A stretch of 64,000 nucleotides of DNA from Planctomycetota bacterium (GTDB taxonomy: Bacteria; Planctomycetota; UBA1135; UBA2386). Below the pieces are notes generated by a model, which saw only the letters and a program-made list of their open reading frames with translations, did not search any database and was not told the DNA's origin. Each line of letters opens with the position of its first letter. Positions within the stretch are counted from its first letter, which is position 1. Both the position numbers and the translations under genes were made by a program. Shown here in pieces: positions 1-8,637 of the stretch. Location: contig JADLFX010000074.1 of the NCBI GenBank assembly GCA_020849665.1, forward strand, positions 1-64,000, given 5' to 3'.

Positions 1-416
1 CAGGGCGCCTTGCGCACCACCTTCTCGGCGACGCTGCCGAGCAGGATGTGCTCGAGGCCGGAGCGGCCCTGCGTCGCCATGATGATCAGATCGGCGTCCT
101 CCTGGATCGCCGTGTGCACGATCTCCTGCGTGGGGTTGCCCTGACGCATCAGCGTGCGGTGGCGCACCTTCTCGGGCACCTCCTCGCGGGCCATCTTCGC
201 GAGCTGCTGGTCGGCCCAGGAGCGGGCCTGGTCCGCCATCGGCGTGGGCGGCGCGCCCTCCAGTCCGAAGGCCGGTGGGAACGGCGCCGACTCCAGCACG
301 TGCAGCAGGACGACCTCGCAGTCGTAGTGCTTGGCGAACTCGATCGCGTGGCGGAGTGCCTTCTGGGAAGGCAGCGAGAAATCCGTCGGCACCAGGATGC
401 GCTTGAGGGTGATCAT
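1..416 (-). CDS. Universal stress protein (UspA family), 3' end cut by window edge
   Basis: Reverse-strand translation MITLKRILVPTDFSLPSQKALRHAIEFAKHYDCEVVLLHVLE...GRSGLEHILLGSVAEKVVRKAP, typical Usp N-terminus and G-2x-G-9x-G(S/T)-like end; partial at position 1. Confidence 0.9.
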   Translation of the reverse strand, partial: MITLKRILVPTDFSLPSQKALRHAIEFAKHYDCEVVLLHVLESAPFPPAFGLEGAPPTPMADQARSWADQQLAKMAREEVPEKVRHRTLMRQGNPTQEIVHTAIQEDADLIIMATQGRSGLEHILLGSVAEKVVRKAP

Positions 417-500
417 GTTCCTTCCTGCGTGGCCATCATCTTCCACGCCCCGTCGCGCGCAAAGGCGGGAGTGGGGGACTCCGCGCCGGGTCGTGCCGCT

Positions 501-2564
501 TCAGCGCTCGCGCAGCCAGCTCCAGGCCGGATGCCGGGCCAGGACGTCCAGCAGCGACGGGCCGTCGTCGGCCGGTGCCGAGAGCAGCGCCCGGTGCTCG
601 GCCGAGAGCGGTACGGCGCCCTCGCGCGCCGCGCGCGCCGTGTCCAGGACGAGGCGGTCGTCCCCCAGCGCCTGGGCCTGACGCGCGAGCAGGAGCATCG
701 GCCCGAGCTCGCGGTGGCCGTCGCCGGCGAAGCGTTGCAGGCAGGTGCGCACGGCGTCGTTCCCCCCGGGACTGCCCGGCCTTGCCTGCACTTCGTCGAG
801 CGCGGCCACGAAGAGGGCCTCGCGGACCAGCCGGGCACTGCCCGGGACATCCCCACGGTCCTTCGCGGCACCGGCGAGGTCGGCCAGGTGGCGGGCCAGC
901 TCCCCGCGCAGGCGCGGGTGCAGGTCGGCGCAGAGCAGGGTCAGCGCCTGATCCACGCGCTGCTGCGCCACGAGGAGCGTGGCGAGGGCAAGACGGGTCT
1001 CGGGGTCGCGCGGGTCGATGGCCAGGGCCGCGCGCAGGTGCGCCTCGGCCTCGCCGGGACGCCCCCGCCTCGCGGCCCACTCGGCGAGCCGCCGCCTGGC
1101 CAGCGGACTGTGCGGGTCCAGGGCCGCCAGGGAGTTCGCGTCCGCCTCCGCCTCCTGGCTCGTGGCCTGGCCGGCGTCGTTCAGCCCCTGCAGGCGCAGG
1201 AGGAGGAGCGTGGTGTCGCCCGGGCGCGCGCGCAGGGCAGCGTCCAGGTGGGCCCGTTCCGCGCCGCCGCGCGCCCGCACGGCGACATGGGCGGCGGCAT
1301 GGTGCTGGCTCCGCACGATCGCCTGTCCCTGGGCGAGCGCGAAGAGCGCCGCCGCGCCCACGATCGCGCGGACGGCCGGCGCGCCCTTCGCCGCGGGGGC
1401 GGCCCCACCCTGCAGCGACCCGAGGAGGCCGAACGCGAACACCGCGGCCGGCGCGTTCCACAGGGGCGAGCGCACCAGGCCCAGGACGACGAACGCGAGC
1501 AGCGGCGCGGAGCGGGCGATCCCGGCCCGCAGGACCCCGGGGCCGACGCGCGCCAGGAACCAGAGCCACAGGACCGCCCCGATCGCCCCGCCCTCGACCA
1601 GGAGCTGCAGGGGGTCGTTGTGGGTGGTCTCGACCCGTGTCGCGAAGCGCCGGCCGAAGCTGGAGATCTCGATCTCGCGCTCGGTGCGCACGCGCGGGAA
1701 CTCGCTGCGGAACTGGCCCGGGCCCACGCCGAGGAGCGGCCGCTCCGCCGCCAGGCCGAGCGTCGCGCGCCACACCTCGGAACGGACCTCCAGGGTCGCC
1801 ACCCGCGCCGCGCGCTCCGCCCGCGCCTGCGGATCCCCCGCGGCCTCGCCACCCTGCGCGAGCGCGGCCGCGAACGAAGCCAGCACTCCGGCGGCGGCCG
1901 CCACGAGCACCAGGACCGCACGCCGCCGCGCGGCGGCGTCCCGTCGCGACGCGGCCAGGAGCACCAGCCCCAGGCCCAGCGGCGCGGCGACGAGGCCGGA
2001 GCGCGAGCCGTTGACCAGGAGGTAGGCGCTGGCGAGGCCGACCACGACCAGCCCGGCCCAGGGACTTCGGGCCTGCAGAGCCCACGCGCCCGCGGCCACG
2101 ACGAGCACGGCCACGACCTCGCTGGCCACGTTGCGATTCCCCAGCGTGCTCGTGGCTTCCGCGGCGAAGTGCGGCAGGCCCCACGTGGTCCACGGCAGGA
2201 GCGGCAGGAGGCCGAAGAGCGCCACCACCGCGGCCGTGGGCAGGGCCGCACGCAGCCAGTCCTCCGGACGGGTCGCCGCGCCCAGCACGTAGGTCAGGGC
2301 CAGGGCGGCCAGCCAGGCGGCCTCCTCGAGCCCGAGCCTGGGGTGGGTCACCCCGAGCGCGGTCCGCGCCAGCGCGTAGAGGACGAGCAGCCCCAGGACC
2401 CAGCCGCCGCGTGGAGCCGCCGTCCCGCCGTGCAGCGCCAGCAGGAGGCCGCACGCCGCCAGGGCCAGCATCGCCACGCCGCGGCGCGCGAGCTCGTAGT
2501 CGAGCCAGAGCGGTTCGAACGGGACGGCCAGCAGGAAGAGCAGCGCCGCCGGCAGCCACCTCAT
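501..2564 (-). CDS. O-antigen ligase/polymerase-like multi-TM protein with C-terminal TPR region
   Basis: MRWLPAALLFLLAVPFEPLW... many TM segments, RPLLGVGPGQFRSEFPRVRT...THNDPLQLLVEGG ligase-like motif, then TPR-like helices (PLARRRLAEWAARRGRPGEAEAHLRAALAIDPRDPETRLALA). Confidence 0.8.
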   Translation of the reverse strand: MRWLPAALLFLLAVPFEPLWLDYELARRGVAMLALAACGLLLALHGGTAAPRGGWVLGLLVLYALARTALGVTHPRLGLEEAAWLAALALTYVLGAATRPEDWLRAALPTAAVVALFGLLPLLPWTTWGLPHFAAEATSTLGNRNVASEVVAVLVVAAGAWALQARSPWAGLVVVGLASAYLLVNGSRSGLVAAPLGLGLVLLAASRRDAAARRRAVLVLVAAAAGVLASFAAALAQGGEAAGDPQARAERAARVATLEVRSEVWRATLGLAAERPLLGVGPGQFRSEFPRVRTEREIEISSFGRRFATRVETTHNDPLQLLVEGGAIGAVLWLWFLARVGPGVLRAGIARSAPLLAFVVLGLVRSPLWNAPAAVFAFGLLGSLQGGAAPAAKGAPAVRAIVGAAALFALAQGQAIVRSQHHAAAHVAVRARGGAERAHLDAALRARPGDTTLLLLRLQGLNDAGQATSQEAEADANSLAALDPHSPLARRRLAEWAARRGRPGEAEAHLRAALAIDPRDPETRLALATLLVAQQRVDQALTLLCADLHPRLRGELARHLADLAGAAKDRGDVPGSARLVREALFVAALDEVQARPGSPGGNDAVRTCLQRFAGDGHRELGPMLLLARQAQALGDDRLVLDTARAAREGAVPLSAEHRALLSAPADDGPSLLDVLARHPAWSWLRER

Positions 2565-2595
2565 CGCGGAGCCCCGGTGCGCCGAGCGCGCCGCC

Positions 2596-3528
2596 TCACG
2601 CCCCTGCGCCCTGTTGTGCCGCCTGGGCGAGGATCGCGTCGACGAACGGCTCGGCCGCGAACGGCTCCAGGTCGTCGATGGTCTCTCCCACGCCGAGGAA
2701 CTTGACCGGCAGGTCGACGTGCTCGCGGATCCCGAACACCGCGCCGCCCTTGGCCGTGCCATCCATCTTGGCCAGGAGCAGACCGGTGATCGGCGCGGCC
2801 TTGGCGAACTCGGCGGCCTGGCGGATCGCGTTCTGGCCGGTCATGGCGTCCAGGATCAGCAGCGTCTCGTGCGGCGCGCCGGGGATCTGCTTCTGCACGA
2901 CCCGCACGATCTTCTTCAGCTCCTCCATCAGGTTCTTCTGGGTGTGCAGGCGACCGGCGGTGTCCAGGACCAGGTAGTCGACCCGGCGCGCCAGGGCCGC
3001 CGCCGCCGCGTCGTAGGCCACGGCGGCCGGGTCGGCGCCGGTGGCCTGCTTGACGATGGGCACGCCGAGGCGCTCGGCCCAGAGCGAGAGCTGTTCCACT
3101 GCGGCGGCGCGGAACGTGTCACCGGCCCCGAGCAGCACCTTGTGACCCTGATCCACGAGGTGCTTGGTGAGCTTGGCGATCGAAGTGGTCTTGCCCGACC
3201 CGTTCACGCCCACGACCAGGATCACCGTCGGACCCTGCGGTGCCCGCGCCAGGCTCCCCGCGCAGCCTTGCAGGCGCGCCAGCAGTTCGCGCCGCAGGAA
3301 CGGATACACCTCCTCGACGGTGGTGATCTCCCGGCGCCGGTAGGCCTCCTGGATCCGTTGCACGATCTGCGCGCCGGTGGGGCCCAGGTCGGCCGCGAAG
3401 AGCACGCCCTCGAGCTCCTCCAGGAACTCGTCGTCGAGCTTGCGCCCCAAGGCGAAGAGGCGCCCGAGCCCGGCCGCGAGGACATCGCGGGTCTTCTTGA
3501 GACCGGCGAAGAGCTTGGCGAACACCAT
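2596..3528 (-). CDS. ftsY: Signal recognition particle receptor FtsY
   Basis: VILVVGVNGSGKTTSIAKLTKHL, DTAGRLHTQKNLMEEL, TKMDGTAKGG-like (AKMDGTAKGGAVFGI), GVGETIDDLEPF. Confidence 0.97.
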   Translation of the reverse strand: MVFAKLFAGLKKTRDVLAAGLGRLFALGRKLDDEFLEELEGVLFAADLGPTGAQIVQRIQEAYRRREITTVEEVYPFLRRELLARLQGCAGSLARAPQGPTVILVVGVNGSGKTTSIAKLTKHLVDQGHKVLLGAGDTFRAAAVEQLSLWAERLGVPIVKQATGADPAAVAYDAAAAALARRVDYLVLDTAGRLHTQKNLMEELKKIVRVVQKQIPGAPHETLLILDAMTGQNAIRQAAEFAKAAPITGLLLAKMDGTAKGGAVFGIREHVDLPVKFLGVGETIDDLEPFAAEPFVDAILAQAAQQGAGA

Positions 3529-3538
3529 GGCCTGGGGC

Positions 3539-4024
3539 CTACTCCTCCGAGCGGACCGGCGGGGCCGCGTTGGCGCGTGCGCCCGTGGCGTCGGCGAGCC
3601 GACCTTCCTGCACGAGGTCGAGCCGGATCCGGTCGAGGATGCCGTTCACGAACGCGCCGCTGTTCTGGGTGGAGAAGCGCTTGGCCAGCTCGATCGCCTC
3701 GTTGATCGTGACCTTGGCGGGGATGTCCGCGCACTCGCTCATCTCGTAGATCGCCATCCGCAGGACGTTGCGATCCACGACGGCCATGCGCTTCAGGTCC
3801 CAGTTGCGGGTGACGGCGCGCAGGCGCCGGTCGTAGTCGTCGCGGTGCTTCTGCGTGCCGACCACCAGGGCGCGGGCGAAGTCGCGGACCTCCTGGTCCT
3901 TGCTCTCGTCGGTGAGGAAGGTGTCGAGATCGGCGAGCACTTCCTCGCCGCGCAGGTCCAGCTGGTAGAGGAACTGCACGGCGAGTTCGCGGGCACGGGT
4001 GCGGCGGCGGATGGGGGTGGCCAT
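3539..4024 (-). CDS. nusB: Transcription antitermination factor NusB
   Basis: MATPIRRRTRARELAVQFLYQLDLRGEE...NVLRMAIYEM...VTINEAIELAKRFSTQNSGAFVNGILDRI. Confidence 0.95.
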   Translation of the reverse strand: MATPIRRRTRARELAVQFLYQLDLRGEEVLADLDTFLTDESKDQEVRDFARALVVGTQKHRDDYDRRLRAVTRNWDLKRMAVVDRNVLRMAIYEMSECADIPAKVTINEAIELAKRFSTQNSGAFVNGILDRIRLDLVQEGRLADATGARANAAPPVRSEE

Positions 4025-4158
4025 GGGCAAAGAGCGCGGCGGGCGGCAGATGGTAGCCGACGCGCCGTCGCCGACAACGCCCGGCAACCCGGTGCCCATG
4101 CCGCGGACTCCGCGCGCCGCGCGGGCCGGCGCCGGCGCGCCACCGTGCCGTGGCGGGT

Positions 4159-4638
4159 TCAGGGCGGGCGGCGCAGCAGGGTCTCGCGCAGGGACGCCAT
4201 CTCGAGCGCCACCTCCGCGGCGTCCGCGCCCTTGTTGCCGTGCCGTCCGCCGGCCCGATCCATGGCTTGCGCGTCGGTGTCGCAGGTGAGCACGCCGAAC
4301 GCCACCGGCACGTCGCTGTCCATGCCCGCGTCCAGGACGCCGCGCGCGGCCTGGGCGCAGACGTAGTCGTAGTGGTTCGTCTCGCCCCGGATCACGGCGC
4401 CGAGCGCGATCACGCCGTGGAAGCGGCCGGTGCGCGCCAGCCACGCGCAGGTGAGCGGCAGCTCGAATGCGCCCGGGACGCTGCACACCTCCACGTCGCG
4501 TGGGGCCACGCCGTGCTTGTGCAGGGTCGCCACCGCGGCCTTGCGGAGCAGCTCGGTGACCTCGTGGTTGAAGCGGCTCCACACGACGGCGAAGCGACGG
4601 CCCTGGCCGTCCAACATGCCGCGCACGTCCTGATCCAT
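4159..4638 (-). CDS. ribH: 6,7-dimethyl-8-ribityllumazine synthase
   Basis: FAVVWSRFNHEVTELL, VPGAFELPL, GVIALGAVIRGETNHYDYVC, PVAFGVLTCDTDAQAMDRAGGRHGNKGADAAEVALEM. Confidence 0.96.
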   Translation of the reverse strand: MDQDVRGMLDGQGRRFAVVWSRFNHEVTELLRKAAVATLHKHGVAPRDVEVCSVPGAFELPLTCAWLARTGRFHGVIALGAVIRGETNHYDYVCAQAARGVLDAGMDSDVPVAFGVLTCDTDAQAMDRAGGRHGNKGADAAEVALEMASLRETLLRRPP

Positions 4639-4838
4639 GGCCGCGAAGCTAGAGCCGGCCCGGTCCGCTTTCCACCGGGGTGGGCCGGCTGGCACGAGGG
4701 CTCCGCCCCGCGCGGTTCCGCGGCGTGGTCCGCACGCATCCACCGCCAGGACCTCGTTGCCGAGGCCCGGTCCGCCGGCTACGAACCCTGGCCCGTCCAC
4801 CGGCCGCCGCGGCCGCGCACCCGGAGGCTCACCGTCCG

Positions 4839-5222
4839 ATGACCGTCACGACCGGCTTCTGGATCGCGCTGGCCGCCACGCTCGTCTGCGTCGCCGCCAC
4901 CCTGCGCACCGGCTTCCTGGGCCGCCGCCGGGCCCACTTCGTCCTCGCTCCGGCGAGCGTGGCGCTGCTCGCCCTCACCATCGTCCTGGCCGAGCGCATG
5001 GGTCGTGCGCGCCTCTTCCCGCCGGCAGAGATGCGGATCCACCTCGCGTTCGCCAAGAGCGCCGCGCTCCTGGTGCTGCCGGCGGCCGTCACCGGGCTGA
5101 TGCTGGTGCGCCGGCCGGGGTGGCGGCGCGCCCATGTCGCCTGCGTCGCGCTCTTCCTCCTCGTCACCGCGGTCGCGCTCGGGACCGGCGCGTGGGTCTA
5201 CTCCCTGTCCACGCCGCGCTGA
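4839..5222 (+). CDS. Hypothetical small membrane protein (four predicted TM segments)
   Basis: MTVTTGFWIALAATLVCVAATL...; hydrophobic segments; no family recognised. Confidence 0.6.
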   Translation: MTVTTGFWIALAATLVCVAATLRTGFLGRRRAHFVLAPASVALLALTIVLAERMGRARLFPPAEMRIHLAFAKSAALLVLPAAVTGLMLVRRPGWRRAHVACVALFLLVTAVALGTGAWVYSLSTPR

Positions 5223-5256
5223 GGCCCGGGCGGTGCCGCGGGGGCGGCTGGCGCGG

Positions 5257-6111
5257 TCACTCGGTGAAGCTCTCCAGTCCGGCGCGCATCGACTCGTCGA
5301 GTTCGGCGCGCACCCCGGGCCAGTCGGCCTCGACGATGCCCAGGCGGGCCACGTCTTCGGGATCGAACACGACCACGGGGGCGCACCCGGCCACGTAGCC
5401 GATCCCGCGGTGGTGGGCCTGGGCGTCGGCCAGGCGCACCATCGCCACGAGACGTTCGAAAGGCCGCGGCGGCGTGCCACCATGGTGCGCCTTCAGGGTC
5501 TCCTGGATCGCTTCGGTCAGGCCCCACTTGGCCGCCACCAGGGCCCCCGCCTCGGTGTGGTCGAGCCCGATCAGCGCCGCCTCCTCCTCGCAGGTCTCCT
5601 GCGGCGCGACCGCGGGGTTGCGCCGCGGCTGGGTGAGGTACGAGGCGAGCATCATCTTGCCGATGTCGTGCAGCAGGCCCGCGACGAACGCCTCCTCACG
5701 GGTCTCGCCGTCGGCATGGGCGATGCGCGCCAGGGTGCGTGCCGCGGCCGCCACGCACACCGCGTGCTTCCAGAGGCCCTTGTGGTCATGGCCGTACCAA
5801 CGGAAGTCCCGGTCCATGATCTTGGCCGCGGACGAGGTGAGCACCAGGCTGCGCAGCCCGCGGAAGCCCATCACCATGATCGCCTCGCGCACGGTCTTCA
5901 CCGGCCGCGAGAGGCCGTAGAACGGAGAGTTGACCAGACCCAGGAGTCGCGCCACGAGCAGGGGCTCGTGCAGGAGGTGGCGCTCCAGCTCGATGGGATC
6001 GCACTTGGGATCGTTGAGGAGGCCGAGCACCTTGACGGCCACCTCGGGCAACGGCTTGACCAGATCGCTGCGCTGCAGGATCTCGCGCCGGACTCGCTCG
6101 GGCTGACTCAT
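5257..6111 (-). CDS. HDOD domain-containing protein
   Basis: MSQPERVRREILQRSDLVKPLPEVAVKVLGLLNDPKCDPIELERHLLHEPLLVARLLGLVNSPFYGLSRPVKTVREAIMVMGFRGLRSLV; LLHDIGKMMLA. Confidence 0.9.
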   Translation of the reverse strand: MSQPERVRREILQRSDLVKPLPEVAVKVLGLLNDPKCDPIELERHLLHEPLLVARLLGLVNSPFYGLSRPVKTVREAIMVMGFRGLRSLVLTSSAAKIMDRDFRWYGHDHKGLWKHAVCVAAAARTLARIAHADGETREEAFVAGLLHDIGKMMLASYLTQPRRNPAVAPQETCEEEAALIGLDHTEAGALVAAKWGLTEAIQETLKAHHGGTPPRPFERLVAMVRLADAQAHHRGIGYVAGCAPVVVFDPEDVARLGIVEADWPGVRAELDESMRAGLESFTE

Positions 6112-6298
6112 GGTGGAGAGGGTCTCTGGTCCGGGAGCGTGGTGTCCCGCCCCGGAGCGGGGTTCGACCTGCGTGCCGGCGGATACCGGCACCCAGGTCC
6201 GCATCGGCCAATCCTGCCCGACAGGTTGACTCGGTTCGAGAATCGAGCCGTGAGCGCCATGTGAAGATCCGGTCGGTGCATCCGGCACTGCCACGGCA

Positions 6299-7015
6299 GT
6301 GTTGGCAGCGACCCTGGCCCGGCACGCGCTAAGGATCCGGACCACGGCGCCCGAAACAGGGACCGTGACTCCTCTCGTCGAGCCGCCGCCGACCCTGCCG
6401 GTCCCGATCGAGGATCTGCTGCGCGGCGGGATTCCGGCGCAGCCCCGGACGGAGCATCCGGCGCCGCGGGTCCCTGCACCGTTCCAGGCGCAGCCCGAAC
6501 CGGCTCGCGCCCGTCCTGCGCTGCTGCCCCGCTTCCTGGCCGATTTCGCCAAGGGCCTCACCCTGGTCGTCCTCCTGCATGCGTTCGTGATCCAGGTGTC
6601 CGTGGTGCGCGGCCATTCGATGGAGCCCTCGATCCACGACGGCGACCGCCTCGTGGTGGACCGGGTCGCCTACGCGCTCGGCGAGGTGGAACGCTTCGAC
6701 GTCGTGGTCCTGCGCTACCCGCTGGATCCCACGGTCGACTTCGTGAAGCGCGTGGTCGGGGTTCCCGGGGATCGCGTGGCGATCCGTCGCGGCCGGGTGT
6801 TCGTGAACGGCCAGCAGGCGGCCGACGAGTCGTTCAGCATCCGGGACCTGCACACGCTCGGCGAGGTCGTGGTGCCGGAGCAGTGCTACTTCGTCCTGGG
6901 CGACAACCGCCCGATCAGCTCGGACTCGCGCGAATTCGGGCTGGTGCCGGCCGACCACATCAAGGGCAAGGTGCGGGCCTGCTTCTGGCCCTTCGACCGC
7001 TTCAACCTGTTCTAG
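6299..7015 (+). CDS. lepB: Signal peptidase I (start uncertain; alternative GTG near 6364)
   Basis: VRGHSMEPSIHDGDRLVVDRVAY, DFVKRVVGVPGDRVAIRRGRVFVNG, YFVLGDNRPISSDSREFGLVPADHIKGKV. Confidence 0.93.
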   Translation: MLAATLARHALRIRTTAPETGTVTPLVEPPPTLPVPIEDLLRGGIPAQPRTEHPAPRVPAPFQAQPEPARARPALLPRFLADFAKGLTLVVLLHAFVIQVSVVRGHSMEPSIHDGDRLVVDRVAYALGEVERFDVVVLRYPLDPTVDFVKRVVGVPGDRVAIRRGRVFVNGQQAADESFSIRDLHTLGEVVVPEQCYFVLGDNRPISSDSREFGLVPADHIKGKVRACFWPFDRFNLF

Positions 7016-7043
7016 CGGACCCGGTGCGGCATAGTCGGGGGCC

Positions 7044-7712
7044 ATGCAGGGCACCGACCGGATCCTGGTCGTCGGCGGGCTCTCCGGCATCGGCGCCGGA
7101 GTCGTCGCGGCGTTTCCCGGACGCTGTACCGTGTGGTCGCGCCGCAGCGGCGTGGATGCCATGGACGATGCCGCGGTGGTCGCGGCCGGCGCGGCCCTGC
7201 TGCGCGAGCAGGGCGTGCCGTACGCGTGGGTGCACTGCGTGGGCGATTTCGCCGAACACCCGCTCCTGGACTCCGACCTCGCCCACTATCGCCACCTCCT
7301 CGACAGCAACCTGACGAGTGCCTTCCTCGTGGCGCGTGCCCTGGTGCCGGCGATGGTGGCGGCGCGGCGCGGACGTGTCGTGTGGTTCGCGGCGGCCGGG
7401 GCGGGCGACGCCACGGCCAAGGCCAGGGCGCCCCTCTACTTCGCGGCCAAGGCGGCGCTCCTCTCGATGGCGCGCAGCCTGGCGCTCGAGGTCGCGGGCT
7501 CGGGCGTGACCGTGAACGTGATCTCGCCCGGGGTCATCCGCCATCCCACCAGCCACGGTCCCAGCCAGGAGCGCATGACTCCCCGCGTGCCTGCGGGCCG
7601 CGCCGGCGGCGTCGACGACGTGGTCGGGGCGGTGCGCTACCTGCTCTCGGAGGCGGCGGCCTACGTGACCGGGACGGAGCTGACCGTGGATGGGGGGCTG
7701 GCGCTGCGGTAG
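7044..7712 (+). CDS. SDR family NAD(P)-dependent oxidoreductase
   Basis: VVGGLSGIGAGVV, NLTSAFLVARALVPAM, LYFAAKAALLSMARSLALEVAGSGVTVNVISPGVI, AAYVTGTELTVDGGLALR. Confidence 0.85.
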   Translation: MQGTDRILVVGGLSGIGAGVVAAFPGRCTVWSRRSGVDAMDDAAVVAAGAALLREQGVPYAWVHCVGDFAEHPLLDSDLAHYRHLLDSNLTSAFLVARALVPAMVAARRGRVVWFAAAGAGDATAKARAPLYFAAKAALLSMARSLALEVAGSGVTVNVISPGVIRHPTSHGPSQERMTPRVPAGRAGGVDDVVGAVRYLLSEAAAYVTGTELTVDGGLALR

Positions 7713-7737
7713 ACGCCCCGAGCCGGTCCCTCGCCAC

Positions 7738-8637
7738 TCACTCCACTTCCTTGACCACCGGATTGCTCAGGCACCCCAGCCGATCGATCCGGCACTCCAT
7801 GAGGTCGCCGTGCTGCACCGGGCCGACGCCCTCGGGCGTGCCCATGGCGATCAGGTCGCCGGGCCGCAGGGTGGTGTGGCGCGAGAGATAGGCGAGTGCG
7901 TCCGCGACCTTCACCACCATCAGGCTGGTGCGGCTGTGCTGGCGGCGTACGCCGTTGACGCGCAGCTCCAGCTCCAGGTCCCCGACCTCGGGCAGGAGGT
8001 CGCGGGGCACGACCCAGGGGCCGAGCGGACAGAACGTGTCGAACGACTTGCTGCGCAGCCAGGGCTTCTTGGCGTCACGGTCGGTGCCCTGCATCTTCCG
8101 CGCGGTCACGTCGTTGAGGATCGTGTAGCCGGCCACCAGCTCGAGTGCGTGCTCGGGCCGCACGTACTTGCGGCCGCGGCGGTCGGGATCGGGGAAGCCG
8201 AGCACCACGCCGAGCTCGATCTCGTGGTCCACGCGCGTGTCGAGCCAGTGCGGGATCCGCACGGGCGCGCCGTGTGCGACCAGGGTGTCCGCCACCTTGG
8301 CGAAGAACATCGGCTCCTCGGGGACCTGGGCGCCGAACTCGGCCGCGTGCGCCGCGAAGTTCTTGCCCAGGCAGAGGATCTTGCTGGGTCGTGCCACGGG
8401 CGGGTCGAACACCGCCGGCAGGTCGAGCGGCGGGCACTTGCGCAGCGCGGCCTGCACGGCCTCGGCGTCGAGGCCGCCCATGGCCAGCAGGGACGCTTCG
8501 TCCTGCGGCCCGAGGTCGGCGCACACCGCCTCCTCCGTGCGCGGGTCGATCACGGCCAGGCGCCGCTCGCCGTGGCGGCGATAGGCGAACCAGGCCGGGG
8601 CGGCCGGCAGGGCCCCCCCGTTGCCTTCGCCGCTCAT
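7738..8637 (-). CDS. Fumarylacetoacetate hydrolase family protein
   Basis: KILCLGKNFAAHAAEFG, DHEIELGVVLG, GYTILNDVTARKMQGTDRDAKKPWLRSKSFDTFCPLGPWVV, STLRPGDLIAMGTPEGVGPV-type ending. Confidence 0.92.
   Translation of the reverse strand: MSGEGNGGALPAAPAWFAYRRHGERRLAVIDPRTEEAVCADLGPQDEASLLAMGGLDAEAVQAALRKCPPLDLPAVFDPPVARPSKILCLGKNFAAHAAEFGAQVPEEPMFFAKVADTLVAHGAPVRIPHWLDTRVDHEIELGVVLGFPDPDRRGRKYVRPEHALELVAGYTILNDVTARKMQGTDRDAKKPWLRSKSFDTFCPLGPWVVPRDLLPEVGDLELELRVNGVRRQHSRTSLMVVKVADALAYLSRHTTLRPGDLIAMGTPEGVGPVQHGDLMECRIDRLGCLSNPVVKEVE

Noticed and set aside
48-2705. 885-aa plus-strand ORF antisense to the O-antigen-ligase-like gene
   Set aside because: Arg/Gly/Ala/Pro-rich translation with no family pattern; the minus-strand 501-2564 frame has clear TM/TPR structure. 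Typical high-GC shadow ORF.
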